Assembly: GCA_002938075.1 (NCBI GenBank)
Contig: PTLK01000146.1
Coordinates: forward strand, 1-5,256
Length of the DNA: 5,256 nt
Reading direction: 5' to 3'
Source: Alphaproteobacteria bacterium MarineAlpha3_Bin3
GTDB lineage: Bacteria > Pseudomonadota > Alphaproteobacteria > Rhodospirillales > Casp-alpha2
In this document: one piece after another, positions 1 to 5,256 of the stretch
Position numbering within the stretch: the first letter of the stretch is position 1
Layout: each line of letters opens with the position of its first letter
The notes under the pieces: generated by a model
The model's input: the letters and a program-made list of their open reading frames with translations, nothing else
Databases searched by the model: none
Told to the model about the DNA's origin: nothing
Program-made: the position numbers and the translations under genes

Positions 1-317
1 GCTGTGGACACCACCGCACACCACAAATGCCGCTATTCGGGCGCTGAGCTGCGGCGGAATGTTTAGGCTGTGGGATTTCACATTGTTCGCCAGTTGAGTT
101 TTGGAATGCTCACGCTGCCACTACAGTATCTTTCTCGCAGGGTCCTGATGAAAAAGGGCGCAAGGCATTCCGATGTGCTTGAGCTTGATGAGCATCCTAT
201 CAGGGATTTGGTGTTGAGGAAGTTACTGGAACTGGACCAGATTCCCATCCGGTGGGGAATCAATTATCCTTGCGGGGCGTCGTTGATGGTCATTGCCCAC
301 AAGGCCGGGTAACGGGT
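1..317. other. Lower-GC stretch with no supportable gene
   Basis: This stretch is close to half G+C by eye, clearly lower than everything to its right. A plus-strand frame is open from the left edge to a TAG at 64-66 (21 codons), so the tail of a gene from outside the window is possible, but the residues match nothing I know. A second open frame (GTG at 70 to a stop at 310-312, 80 codons) has no convincing ribosome binding site and no family motif. I see no tRNA, terminal inverted repeats or transposase motifs. It could be eroded mobile DNA, a degraded gene, or an ordinary spacer. The change in composition close to the start of the lyase remnant makes a past insertion or deletion the most economical reading, but that is inference. 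Confidence 0.4.
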
Positions 318-698
318 ATGGCCATCGCCAACCTCGGCCACGAGCACGAGCGGTTCAAGATCGGGCTCCAGGTCGAGCGCGAATTCATGCCGCGCCTCTG
401 CTGCCACGCCGACGCGGCGATCAAGAAGGCGGCCTTCGTGGTCGAAAACCTGACCGTCAACACCGGCGCCATGCGCCGCAACCTAGACGCCACCGGGGGG
501 TTGCTGCTGAGCGAGGCGGTGATGATGAAACTGGCCGAGACCCTGGACCGCCAGAAGGCGCATGACATCGTGCATACCGCCTGCGCCCGGGTGCTCGGCG
601 GCGGCGGGTCCTTCCGCGACGCGCTCCTCGACGCGCCCGAGGCCTATATCGGGCTCGCCGCCGCCTTCGTCGACCGGGTGCTGGCCGGCGAGGCGTGA
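318..698 (+). pseudogene. 5'-truncated fumarase/aspartase-superfamily lyase (CMLE/adenylosuccinate-lyase-like), C-terminal remnant
   Basis: The 126-residue product from ATG 318 resembles the C-terminal domain of 3-carboxy-cis,cis-muconate cycloisomerase/adenylosuccinate-lyase-like enzymes. It has HEHER near residues 8-12, then MRRNLDATGGLLLSEAVMM, then LDRQKAHDIV, and ends with AYIGLAAAFVDRVL. Full-length members are about 450 residues and form homotetramers whose active sites combine three subunits. The signature loop (SSxMPxKxNP type) that carries the catalytic serine should lie upstream, and it is absent: no frame to the left encodes it. The frame stays open back to a GTG at 252, but those 22 extra residues do not look like the family and lie in the lower-GC stretch. 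ATG 318 has no clear ribosome binding site. I conclude that a deletion or insertion removed about 70% of the gene and that the remnant cannot be catalytic alone. Whether it acts on muconate, succinyl-AMP or another substrate cannot be told. A short expressed domain protein is the less likely alternative. Confidence 0.7.
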
Positions 699-777
699 GC
701 GGCCGATAGAGACGGCACCGGGGACACGAAGGGACGCCATCGACGTTTTCCCTTTCCCGATCCGCCGCCGGGGTGCC

Positions 778-785
778 TATATATT
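778..785 (+). promoter_or_regulatory. Candidate -10 box of the atm1 promoter
   Basis: An AT-only run (TATATATT) stands out in GC-rich DNA about 75 bases before the exporter start and makes a good sigma-70-type -10 element. No convincing -35 hexamer is found at 16-18 bases upstream; the sequence there is pyrimidine-rich. If used, transcription would start near 791-793, inside the adjacent inverted repeat. Confidence 0.4.
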
Positions 786-789
786 ACCG

Positions 790-810
790 GCCCGGTTGGG
801 TTAACCGGGC
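790..810. promoter_or_regulatory. Inverted repeat at the expected atm1 transcription start
   Basis: Perfect 8-base arms GCCCGGTT (790-797) and AACCGGGC (803-810) flank a 5-base spacer. It lies directly after the candidate -10 box, where a repressor operator would sit, or where the mRNA would begin with a hairpin. No T-run follows on either strand, so it is not an intrinsic terminator. An alternative hairpin (CCGGG 805-809 with CCCGG 813-817) shares bases with the right arm and would compete with it. I do not recognise the motif as the site of a named regulator. Confidence 0.45.
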
Positions 811-847
811 TCCCCGGCACACCCGAACCTCCGGGCCGGGGCCGGAC

Positions 848-853
848 AAAGGA
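848..853 (+). promoter_or_regulatory. Ribosome binding site that fixes the atm1 start
   Basis: AAAGGA ends six bases before ATG 860. This favours that start over the in-frame ATG at 773, which would translate through the candidate promoter and the inverted repeat. A further in-frame ATG at 869 is possible but sits 15 bases from the site. Confidence 0.6.
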
Positions 854-859
854 CGAAAA

Positions 860-2728
860 ATGCGCAGCATGGAACCCGGGCCCGCGAAAACTGGCCCCCG
901 CAAGGACCTGCAGACCATCCGCACGCTGCTGCCCTATCTGTGGCCCAAGGGCGAGGCGGAGCTTCGCCTGCGCGTCGTCTGTGCCATGGCGCTCCTCGCC
1001 CTGGCCAAGGTGACCAACGTGGCGGTGCCGATTTTCTACAAACACGCCGTCGACGCGCTAAGCACCGATACCGCCCGCATCCTGGCCGTGCCGGTGGCGC
1101 TGTTAGTCGGCTATGGGCTGGCCCGCGTGCTCGCCCAGACCTTCGGCGAGCTGCGCGACGCCGTGTTCGCCAAGGTAGCCCAACGGGCGATCCGGATGGC
1201 CGGGCTCAGGACCTTCCAGCACCTGCACCGCCTCAGCCTGCGCTTCCACATGGACCGCAAGACGGGCGGGGTCAGCCGCGCCGTCGAGCGCGGCACAAAG
1301 GGTATCGAATTCCTGCTCACTTTCATGCTGTTCAACGTGCTGCCGACGCTGCTCGAGATCGCCCTTGTGTGCGCCGTGATGTGGAAGCTCTACGGCTTCT
1401 GGTACGCGTTGGCTACCTTCCTGACCATGGCCGTCTACATCGCCTGGACGCTGATCATCACCGAATGGCGGATCCAGTACCGCCGGACTATGAACGAGAC
1501 CGACTCGGAAGCCAACACCCGGGCCATCGATTCGCTGTTAAATTTCGAGACCGTGAAGTACTTCGGCAACGAAGATCACGAGGCCCGGCGCTTCGACGCT
1601 TCGCTCAAGGGCTATGAGCGGGCCGCCGTCAAAAGCAAGACGACCCTGTCGTACCTTAACATCGGCCAGGGGGCGATCATCGCCGTCGGGGTCACCGTGG
1701 TCATGCTGATGGCGGCAAACGGCGTCGTCGGCAGGGTCATGACCCTCGGCGATTTCGTGCTGGTGAATGCCTATCTGATCCAGTTGTTCCTGCCCTTGAA
1801 CTTCCTCGGCTTCGTCTACCGTGAGATCAAGCGTTCGCTCACCGACATGGAGACGATGTTCGAACTGCTCGACGAAAACGCCGAGATCGAGGATGCCCCG
1901 GGGGCCCGGGCCCTGGCCGTCAACGGCGGCCGGGTAGTGTTCGAGGACGTGTCCTTCGCCTATGACTCCCGCCGCCCGGTGCTCGAAGGCGTCTCGTTCG
2001 CCGTCGAGCCGGGCCGCACAGTGGCAATCGTCGGGTCATCGGGGGCCGGCAAGTCCACCATCTCGCGCCTGTTGTTCCGCTTTTACGACGTCACCGGGGG
2101 CCGCATCACCATCGACGGCCAGGACATCCGCGACGTCATCCAGGAAAGCCTGCGCGCCGCCATCGGCATGGTGCCCCAGGACACAGTGCTGTTCAACGAC
2201 ACCATCTTCTACAACATCGCCTATGGCGCCCCTGGATCGACGCCTTCCGAGATCGAGGACGCGGCGCGCCTGGCGCGCATCCACGATTTCGTCATGAGCC
2301 TGCCCGAGGGCTATTCGTCGACCGTCGGCGAGAGGGGCTTGAAGCTTTCCGGCGGCGAGAAGCAACGCGTCGCCATCGCCCGGACGATCCTGAAACGGCC
2401 GTCGATCCTGGTCTTCGACGAGGCGACGTCGGCGCTCGATAGCCACACCGAGCAGGAAATCCTGAAAAGCCTGCGCGAGGTGTCGGCGGAGCGCACGACC
2501 CTGACCATCGCGCACCGGTTGTCGACCATCATCGACGCCGACGAAATCCTAGTGCTTCAAGGCGGCCGCATCGCCGAGCGCGGCAGCCACGCGGCACTGC
2601 TCGACCGGGGCGGGGTCTATGCCGAGATGTGGACGCGCCAGCAGGAAGCACAGCAGGCCCGCGCCGCGCTGGAGAAGACCGGCGAGCTATTGGCGCTCGA
2701 AGAGGGTTCCACCGAACCGGCTGAGTGA
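860..2728 (+). CDS. atm1: Atm1/HMT1-type ABC exporter (half-transporter: membrane domain fused to ATPase)
   Basis: The 622-residue product is a complete half-transporter that should work as an inner-membrane homodimer. The membrane domain has six likely helices (about 37-58, 75-95, 150-175, 179-200, 265-290, 296-322). The ATPase shows Walker A GSSGAGKST (392-400), Q-loop Q440, signature LSGGEKQ (496-502), Walker B ILVFDE (516-521, catalytic E521), D-loop SALD and H-loop H552, all intact. Family hallmarks are NFETVKYFGNE after residue 217 and the stretch LNFLGFVYREIK. In the bacterial Atm1 structure, glutathione derivatives are bound by arginines and amides; here R204, R208, N267, Q270 and R321 fall at what I recall to be the matching positions. 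Known relatives export glutathione-linked sulfur/iron-sulfur precursors or metal-glutathione conjugates and aid metal tolerance; the substrate here is inferred from these. ATG 860 is chosen for its ribosome binding site. The gene stands alone on its strand, convergent with fliL, and may be controlled by the inverted repeat upstream. Confidence 0.93.
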   Translation: MRSMEPGPAKTGPRKDLQTIRTLLPYLWPKGEAELRLRVVCAMALLALAKVTNVAVPIFYKHAVDALSTDTARILAVPVALLVGYGLARVLAQTFGELRDAVFAKVAQRAIRMAGLRTFQHLHRLSLRFHMDRKTGGVSRAVERGTKGIEFLLTFMLFNVLPTLLEIALVCAVMWKLYGFWYALATFLTMAVYIAWTLIITEWRIQYRRTMNETDSEANTRAIDSLLNFETVKYFGNEDHEARRFDASLKGYERAAVKSKTTLSYLNIGQGAIIAVGVTVVMLMAANGVVGRVMTLGDFVLVNAYLIQLFLPLNFLGFVYREIKRSLTDMETMFELLDENAEIEDAPGARALAVNGGRVVFEDVSFAYDSRRPVLEGVSFAVEPGRTVAIVGSSGAGKSTISRLLFRFYDVTGGRITIDGQDIRDVIQESLRAAIGMVPQDTVLFNDTIFYNIAYGAPGSTPSEIEDAARLARIHDFVMSLPEGYSSTVGERGLKLSGGEKQRVAIARTILKRPSILVFDEATSALDSHTEQEILKSLREVSAERTTLTIAHRLSTIIDADEILVLQGGRIAERGSHAALLDRGGVYAEMWTRQQEAQQARAALEKTGELLALEEGSTEPAE

Positions 2729-2739
2729 AGTCGGCCAGC

Positions 2740-2764
2740 AAAAAAACTCCGCCGCGTCCGGCGG
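2740..2764 (-). terminator. Intrinsic terminator of the fliL transcript
   Basis: Read on the minus strand, a perfect 6-bp stem CCGCCG/CGGCGG with a 4-base loop (2764-2749) is followed after two bases by seven T (2746-2740). It lies about 185 bases beyond the fliL stop and only 12-36 bases past the stop of the convergent atm1. On the plus strand no T-run directly follows the hairpin, so it should stop leftward transcription best. Confidence 0.75.
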
Positions 2765-2912
2765 GAAGTGGGGTTTGGGAGGATTTTTGCTCACTAATAA
2801 AAACAAGCAGTCGGAAGAATATACCCCAGTTCCGTCAACCGGCCCACCTGTGAATAACGGGGAGAATGAGGATAAAACGGTTTTTTTCCGGGATTCGGCC
2901 CCGTAACAGGCC

Positions 2913-2933
2913 CGGCCGGCCTAGCCCCGGCCG
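2913..2933 (-). other. GC-rich hairpin just after fliL
   Basis: A 7-bp stem (2913-2919 with 2927-2933, core GGCCGG/CCGGCC) with a 7-base loop lies 17-37 bases past the fliL stop codon. It has no T-run on the minus strand, so it is more likely an mRNA 3'-end structure than a terminator. It may have arisen by chance in GC-rich DNA. Confidence 0.3.
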
Positions 2934-2949
2934 AGCACCGACAAGGCCC

Positions 2950-3513
2950 TTATTGCACCAGCATCGAGTTGAAAAGCACGTTGGTCACCTGCACCGGCGC
3001 CACCGCGGCGCGCACCCTGAGCAGCAAGTTTTCGCGCATCCGGTAAAAATTGGCCGATCCGGATAATTCCTCGGGCTTCAGTTCCCTGAGATAGGTCGTG
3101 ATGTAGTCCTCGATCCGGGGCTGCAAGGCCTCGACCAAGGGCACGTCCAATTCATCGATCAGAACCAGGGTCAGGCCGACCTTCATGAACCGGGATTTCT
3201 TTCCCTCTTCATTGAGGTTGATCGTCATGTCCTGGAGCTTATAGAAGACTTGCCCCTGGACGACGGCCTCCTCCTGAACGATGTCCTCTTCATCGAGGCC
3301 CAGGTAGGGATCGAGAATACCGAAGAAAAACAGGCTGAGGCCGATCAGGAACAGAAAGAAAATCACCCCGCCGAGGATGATGAAAAGCTTGATCTTGTTG
3401 AATTTCTTGGACGCCCCCCCCTCGCCTTCCTCGCCCTCTTCGTCGTCGTCGGATTCCGGCGCCCCCTCGGCGTCCCCCTCTTCCTCTTCCAGTTCGTCGT
3501 CTTCGTCGGCCAT
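2950..3513 (-). CDS. fliL: Flagellar basal-body protein FliL
   Basis: FliL is a single-pass inner-membrane protein that rings the stator units at the flagellar motor and supports torque and stator stability. This 187-residue product has the family layout. A cytoplasmic N-terminus is followed by a basic patch (KKFNKIK, 36-42), one membrane helix (about 43-65) and a periplasmic domain. That domain has the FliL motifs FYKLQDMTINLN (90-101), SRFMKVGLTLVL (107-118) and the conserved ending VLFNSMLVQ. The first 33 residues are almost entirely Asp, Glu, Gly, Ala and Ser, a strongly acidic tail. ATG 3513 is chosen over the in-frame start at 3561 because GAGGAG lies six bases upstream; the longer start would run into the upstream terminator. 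In most flagellar clusters fliL neighbours fliM, but here no flagellar gene is visible on either side and transcription ends before atm1. It may be a relocated or second copy. Confidence 0.92.
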   Translation of the reverse strand: MADEDDELEEEEGDAEGAPESDDDEEGEEGEGGASKKFNKIKLFIILGGVIFFLFLIGLSLFFFGILDPYLGLDEEDIVQEEAVVQGQVFYKLQDMTINLNEEGKKSRFMKVGLTLVLIDELDVPLVEALQPRIEDYITTYLRELKPEELSGSANFYRMRENLLLRVRAAVAPVQVTNVLFNSMLVQ

Positions 3514-3519
3514 CGCCGT

Positions 3520-3525
3520 CTCCTC
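3520..3525 (-). promoter_or_regulatory. Ribosome binding site of fliL
   Basis: GAGGAG on the minus strand is six bases from ATG 3513, near-ideal strength and spacing. It decides the start against the upstream in-frame alternative at 3561. Confidence 0.75.
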
Positions 3526-3564
3526 GATCCCGGGCCTCATTATGGGCCGTCCGGCCGCCAAGCC

Positions 3565-3589
3565 AAAGAAAAACCCCGCTCCGGCGGGG
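3565..3589 (-). terminator. Intrinsic terminator between the small gene and fliL
   Basis: On the minus strand a perfect 6-bp stem CCCCGC/GCGGGG with a 4-base loop (3589-3574) runs straight into TTTTTCTTT (3573-3565). It should end transcripts arriving from the small gene and mnmA-pcm, about 78 bases after the small gene's stop and 52 bases before the fliL start codon. Confidence 0.8.
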
Positions 3590-3667
3590 CGTGGTCAAAA
3601 ACGTCACGGCGTTAGGTGCCGGGGGTGGAAACTCAATGAAAAAAAGGCGGGCGGGCTAGACGCGGGG

Positions 3668-3859
3668 TTAGACGGGGGCCGGCAAAGAGGTATTTTCGAC
3701 CGCCGCAGGCGGCGCATAGACGGGACGTTCGACGTGTTTAAGCCTTTCCAGGCAGTAACCTTCCCTCTCTTCCACGGTCGAGGGACGCCGGTAGCACCCG
3801 TTAATCAGGGTCCACAAGCCGCCGTCGTCGCCCAAAGAATACAGGCCGGAATTTTTCAT
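3668..3859 (-). CDS. Small protein of unknown function (63 residues)
   Basis: I do not recognise this protein. Reading from ATG 3859 it begins MKNSGLYSLGDDGG and has two cysteines (C22, C36), an aromatic/Gly-rich N-terminal half, a charged middle (VEEREGYCLERLKHVER) and a Pro/Ala-rich tail. It has no signal peptide or membrane helix, so it is probably cytoplasmic. Support for a real gene is contextual: GGAG lies seven bases before the ATG, a TTGACC-type promoter candidate lies just upstream, and an intrinsic terminator follows the stop. It therefore looks like a unit of its own between pcm and fliL. A TTG seven codons earlier (3880) is in frame but would bury the ribosome binding site in the coding region. 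No overlapping gene accounts for this frame. A chance open frame remains possible because it is short. Confidence 0.55.
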   Translation of the reverse strand: MKNSGLYSLGDDGGLWTLINGCYRRPSTVEEREGYCLERLKHVERPVYAPPAAVENTSLPAPV

Positions 3860-3866
3860 CCCAGGT

Positions 3867-3870
3867 CTCC
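3867..3870 (-). promoter_or_regulatory. Ribosome binding site of the 63-residue gene
   Basis: GGAG on the minus strand is seven bases before ATG 3859 and decides that start over the in-frame TTG at 3880. Confidence 0.5.
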
Positions 3871-3892
3871 AACCCTCCAACCATTCATGGAA

Positions 3893-3922
3893 ATACTTAG
3901 AAAATTAACCAGCGCCGGTCAA
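3893..3922 (-). promoter_or_regulatory. Candidate promoter of the 63-residue gene
   Basis: On the minus strand a good -35 box TTGACC (3922-3917) is followed after 17-18 bases by an AT-rich but poor -10 (TAAGTA at 3899-3894, or AAGTAT one base on). It sits in the only AT-rich patch of the 105-base gap between pcm and the small gene. The predicted leader is short, about 30 bases. The weak -10 keeps confidence low. Confidence 0.35.
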
Positions 3923-3964
3923 GGGCGTCGATGGGGGCGTGGGGGCGGTCCCGGCTCCCGGCGT

Positions 3965-4633
3965 TCAATTCACGGTCTCAAGCGGGCTGAAACGCACCGG
4001 CATGACTTCCCGGGTCTTCAGGCGCTTGGTTTCGTCCTTGTCGATGACCATCAACTGCTGGGCGTCGGCCATGCCCGCCGGCACCACCATGCGGCCACCG
4101 GGCTTGAGCTGGTCGATCAGCAACGGTGGAATCAGCTCCGGCGCCGCGGAGACCATGATGCGGTCATAGGGCGCGTGCTCGACCCAGCCGTGGGAGCCGT
4201 CGCCGATACGGAATTCTATGCCCGTAACCATTTGATGTTTAATGTTTTTTTCCGCCAGGACCGCCAATTCATCGATGATTTCGATGCTGTACACCTGGGC
4301 CCCCAGGGCCGCCAGCACGGCGGCGTGATAGCCGAGCCCGGTGCCGACCTCAAGCACGCGCATGCCGTCTTCGATCTCGGCCAGGTCGGTCATCAGGGCG
4401 ACCATGAAGGGCTGGGAAATGGTCTTTTCGTAGCCGATCGGCAGCGGGCCGTCGGCATAGGCGTAAGCGCGGAGCTCAAGCGGCACGAATTCGTGCCGGA
4501 AGACTTCGCCCAGGACCTCCATCACCCGCTCATCGAAGGCGTCCTTGCCCAGCTTTTCGCTTGAGTAATGCGCATAGATGGCGATCACCTGGACCATCTG
4601 CTCGCGCAGGGCGTCAAAGGGGTCTTGCGTCAT
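3965..4633 (-). CDS. pcm: Protein-L-isoaspartate O-methyltransferase
   Basis: This cytosolic enzyme transfers a methyl group from S-adenosylmethionine to isoaspartyl residues in aged proteins and so starts their repair. The 222-residue product has the family motifs in order: RHEFVP (46-51), PLPIGYEKTISQP (63-75), the AdoMet-binding loop VLEVGTGLGY (93-102), the acidic strand end SIEI (116-119), GDGSHGW (144-150), PYDRIMVSAAPELIP (155-169) and LKPGGRMVVP (176-185). The length fits the usual 205-225 residues. The start at 4633 is chosen because AGGAG precedes it and family similarity begins there; an open frame back to 4747 lies inside mnmA. Its first 20 bases overlap the mnmA end in another frame, which suggests translational coupling. 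The loop has Leu (L100) where Ser is common (GTGSGY), a variant I would expect to be tolerated. A related small-molecule methyltransferase is possible but less likely. Confidence 0.9.
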   Translation of the reverse strand: MTQDPFDALREQMVQVIAIYAHYSSEKLGKDAFDERVMEVLGEVFRHEFVPLELRAYAYADGPLPIGYEKTISQPFMVALMTDLAEIEDGMRVLEVGTGLGYHAAVLAALGAQVYSIEIIDELAVLAEKNIKHQMVTGIEFRIGDGSHGWVEHAPYDRIMVSAAPELIPPLLIDQLKPGGRMVVPAGMADAQQLMVIDKDETKRLKTREVMPVRFSPLETVN

Positions 4634-5256
4634 CTCTCCTGATCCAGCCGCCGCCGAGAACCCGGTCTTGGTCATAAAACACGCACGCCTGGCCGGGCGC
4701 GATGGCCGCCTCGGCCCGGTGCAGATGAACTTCCGCTCCTTCTCCATTCTCGTTCCCGTCCCCGTTCTCGGGCCGGGCCTTGATCGTCGCCGCCACGGGG
4801 GCCGCCGCCGAGCGGATTTTCACCGTCACCTCAAGGTCCCCGGGCGGCCCGTCGCCGTCGCCGAGCCAGTTGATGCCACCGACGCGGAACCGGTCCTTGA
4901 GAAGCGCCTCCTTCGGCCCGGCGACGACGCGCCGGGTATCCGGCTCAAGGCGAACGACGTAAAGGGGCTCCGGCACAGCTATGCCTAAGCCCCGGCGCTG
5001 TCCGATGGTAAAGTGGATGATGCCCTGGTGTTGGCCGATCACATTGTCGTTCAGATCGACGACGTCGCCGGGATCGGCGGCGCCGGGGCGCAGCTTTTCG
5101 ATGACGGCGGCATAGGACCCGCCCGGTACGAAACAGATGTCCTGGCTTTCCGGTTTTATGGCGACCGGCAGCCGCAGGCGTTCGGCGTGGGCCCGGGTTT
5201 CCGCCTTATCCATGTCGCCTAAGGGGAAGCGCAGGGTATCGAGCTGCTCGCGGGTG
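4614..5256 (-). CDS. mnmA: tRNA-specific 2-thiouridylase MnmA, C-terminal part (5' end beyond the window)
   Basis: MnmA activates U34 of tRNA-Lys, -Glu and -Gln with ATP and replaces O2 by sulfur, giving the s2U part of mnm5s2U. Only the last 213 residues are in view; the whole enzyme is usually about 360-390. The frame is open to the right edge, and the ATG at 5213 is internal because RFPLGD, a conserved stretch, lies upstream of it. The missing part holds the PP-loop ATPase and the first catalytic cysteine. Visible here are SQDICFVPGG with the second catalytic cysteine (C41 of this fragment), GQHQGIIHFTIGQRRGLGI, EPLYVVRLEPDTRRVVAGP, NWLGDG, and the C-terminal barrel ending with APGQACVFYDQDRVLGGGWI. 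An Asn/Gly/Glu-rich insert (4737-4769) sits in a loop of that barrel. pcm starts inside its 3' end, so the two are probably one operon. Confidence 0.93.
   Translation of the reverse strand, partial: TREQLDTLRFPLGDMDKAETRAHAERLRLPVAIKPESQDICFVPGGSYAAVIEKLRPGAADPGDVVDLNDNVIGQHQGIIHFTIGQRRGLGIAVPEPLYVVRLEPDTRRVVAGPKEALLKDRFRVGGINWLGDGDGPPGDLEVTVKIRSAAAPVAATIKARPENGDGNENGEGAEVHLHRAEAAIAPGQACVFYDQDRVLGGGWIRRDDARPL
4636..4640 (-). promoter_or_regulatory. Ribosome binding site of pcm, inside mnmA
   Basis: AGGAG on the minus strand lies only two bases from ATG 4633, closer than the usual 5-9, and is within the last codons of mnmA. Translation of pcm may therefore depend on ribosomes finishing mnmA. 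Confidence 0.45.
4737..4769 (-). repeat. Degenerate short repeat forming an Asn/Gly/Glu insert in MnmA
   Basis: Eleven codons of purine-rich near-repeats (GAGAAC, GGGGAC, GGGAAC, GAGAAT, GGAGAA types) encode ENGDGNENGEG. It stays in frame between two conserved segments of the C-terminal domain, so it is probably a tolerated surface-loop expansion produced by replication slippage. Confidence 0.5.

Noticed and set aside
70..312. An 80-codon GTG-started frame in the left region
   Set aside because: It has no ribosome binding site, no motif and no supporting context. A chance frame is likely at this composition.
790..810. The inverted repeat read as an intrinsic terminator of the upstream remnant
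   Set aside because: No T-run follows the stem on either strand; the plus strand continues with TCCCCGG.
773..859. A longer atm1 start at ATG 773
   Set aside because: The added 29 residues do not resemble the family, and they would translate the promoter candidate and inverted repeat. ATG 860 has a proper ribosome binding site.
940..1617. A 225-codon plus-strand frame overlapping atm1
   Set aside because: It lies wholly within the atm1 coding region in another frame and is rich in Arg, Pro and Ala, as expected for an out-of-frame reading.
2036..2515. A 159-codon minus-strand frame inside atm1
   Set aside because: It is a shadow of the ATPase domain in GC-rich DNA, with Asp/Arg/Ala-rich composition and no recognisable domain.
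3605..3630. A GGCAC-containing stretch on the minus strand before fliL as a sigma-54 promoter
   Set aside because: The required GC element at the -12 position is not present at the right spacing, so the match is partial only.
3377..4564. A 395-codon open frame on the plus strand across fliL, the small gene and pcm
   Set aside because: It is antisense to two clear genes. Its poly-Ser stretch is just the complement of the acidic codons of FliL, and it has no family motif.
4634..4747. A longer pcm start at 4747
   Set aside because: The extra 38 codons are the out-of-frame reading of the conserved mnmA C-terminus. Pcm similarity begins after 4633.

Overview
This is a GC-rich chromosomal window. 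The protein sequences (an Atm1-type exporter, a FliL with an acidic N-terminus, a Pcm and an MnmA) suggest an alphaproteobacterium, perhaps a Rhodospirillales-like flagellate. That placement rests on recognition of protein families and composition, not on a database search.

Layout: bases 1-317 are visibly less GC-rich and hold no gene I can support. At about 318-698 (+) lies the C-terminal third of a fumarase/aspartase-superfamily enzyme (CMLE/adenylosuccinate-lyase-like). Its catalytic N-terminal part is missing, so I read it as a remnant. After a 160-base leader with a candidate -10 box and an 8-bp-arm inverted repeat comes a complete Atm1/HMT1-type ABC half-transporter (860-2728, +). It runs convergently towards four minus-strand genes. 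In their own transcription order, right to left, these are mnmA (5' end outside the window), pcm (starting inside the mnmA 3' end), an unrecognised 63-residue protein, and fliL.

The minus-strand block looks like at least two, probably three, transcription units. mnmA-pcm is a tightly coupled pair: tRNA U34 2-thiolation and isoaspartyl protein repair. The small gene has a possible promoter, a good Shine-Dalgarno site and a clear intrinsic terminator (3565-3589) behind it. fliL starts only about 50 bases past that terminator and ends towards a second intrinsic terminator (2740-2764), which sits just past the stop of the convergent transporter gene. fliL has no other flagellar gene next to it here.

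Functionally these are mostly housekeeping genes, and I see no defence, mobile or biosynthetic system. The points most worth a second look are the orphan small gene, the inverted repeat at the expected start site of the exporter, the isolated fliL behind a terminator, and the truncated lyase at a composition break.
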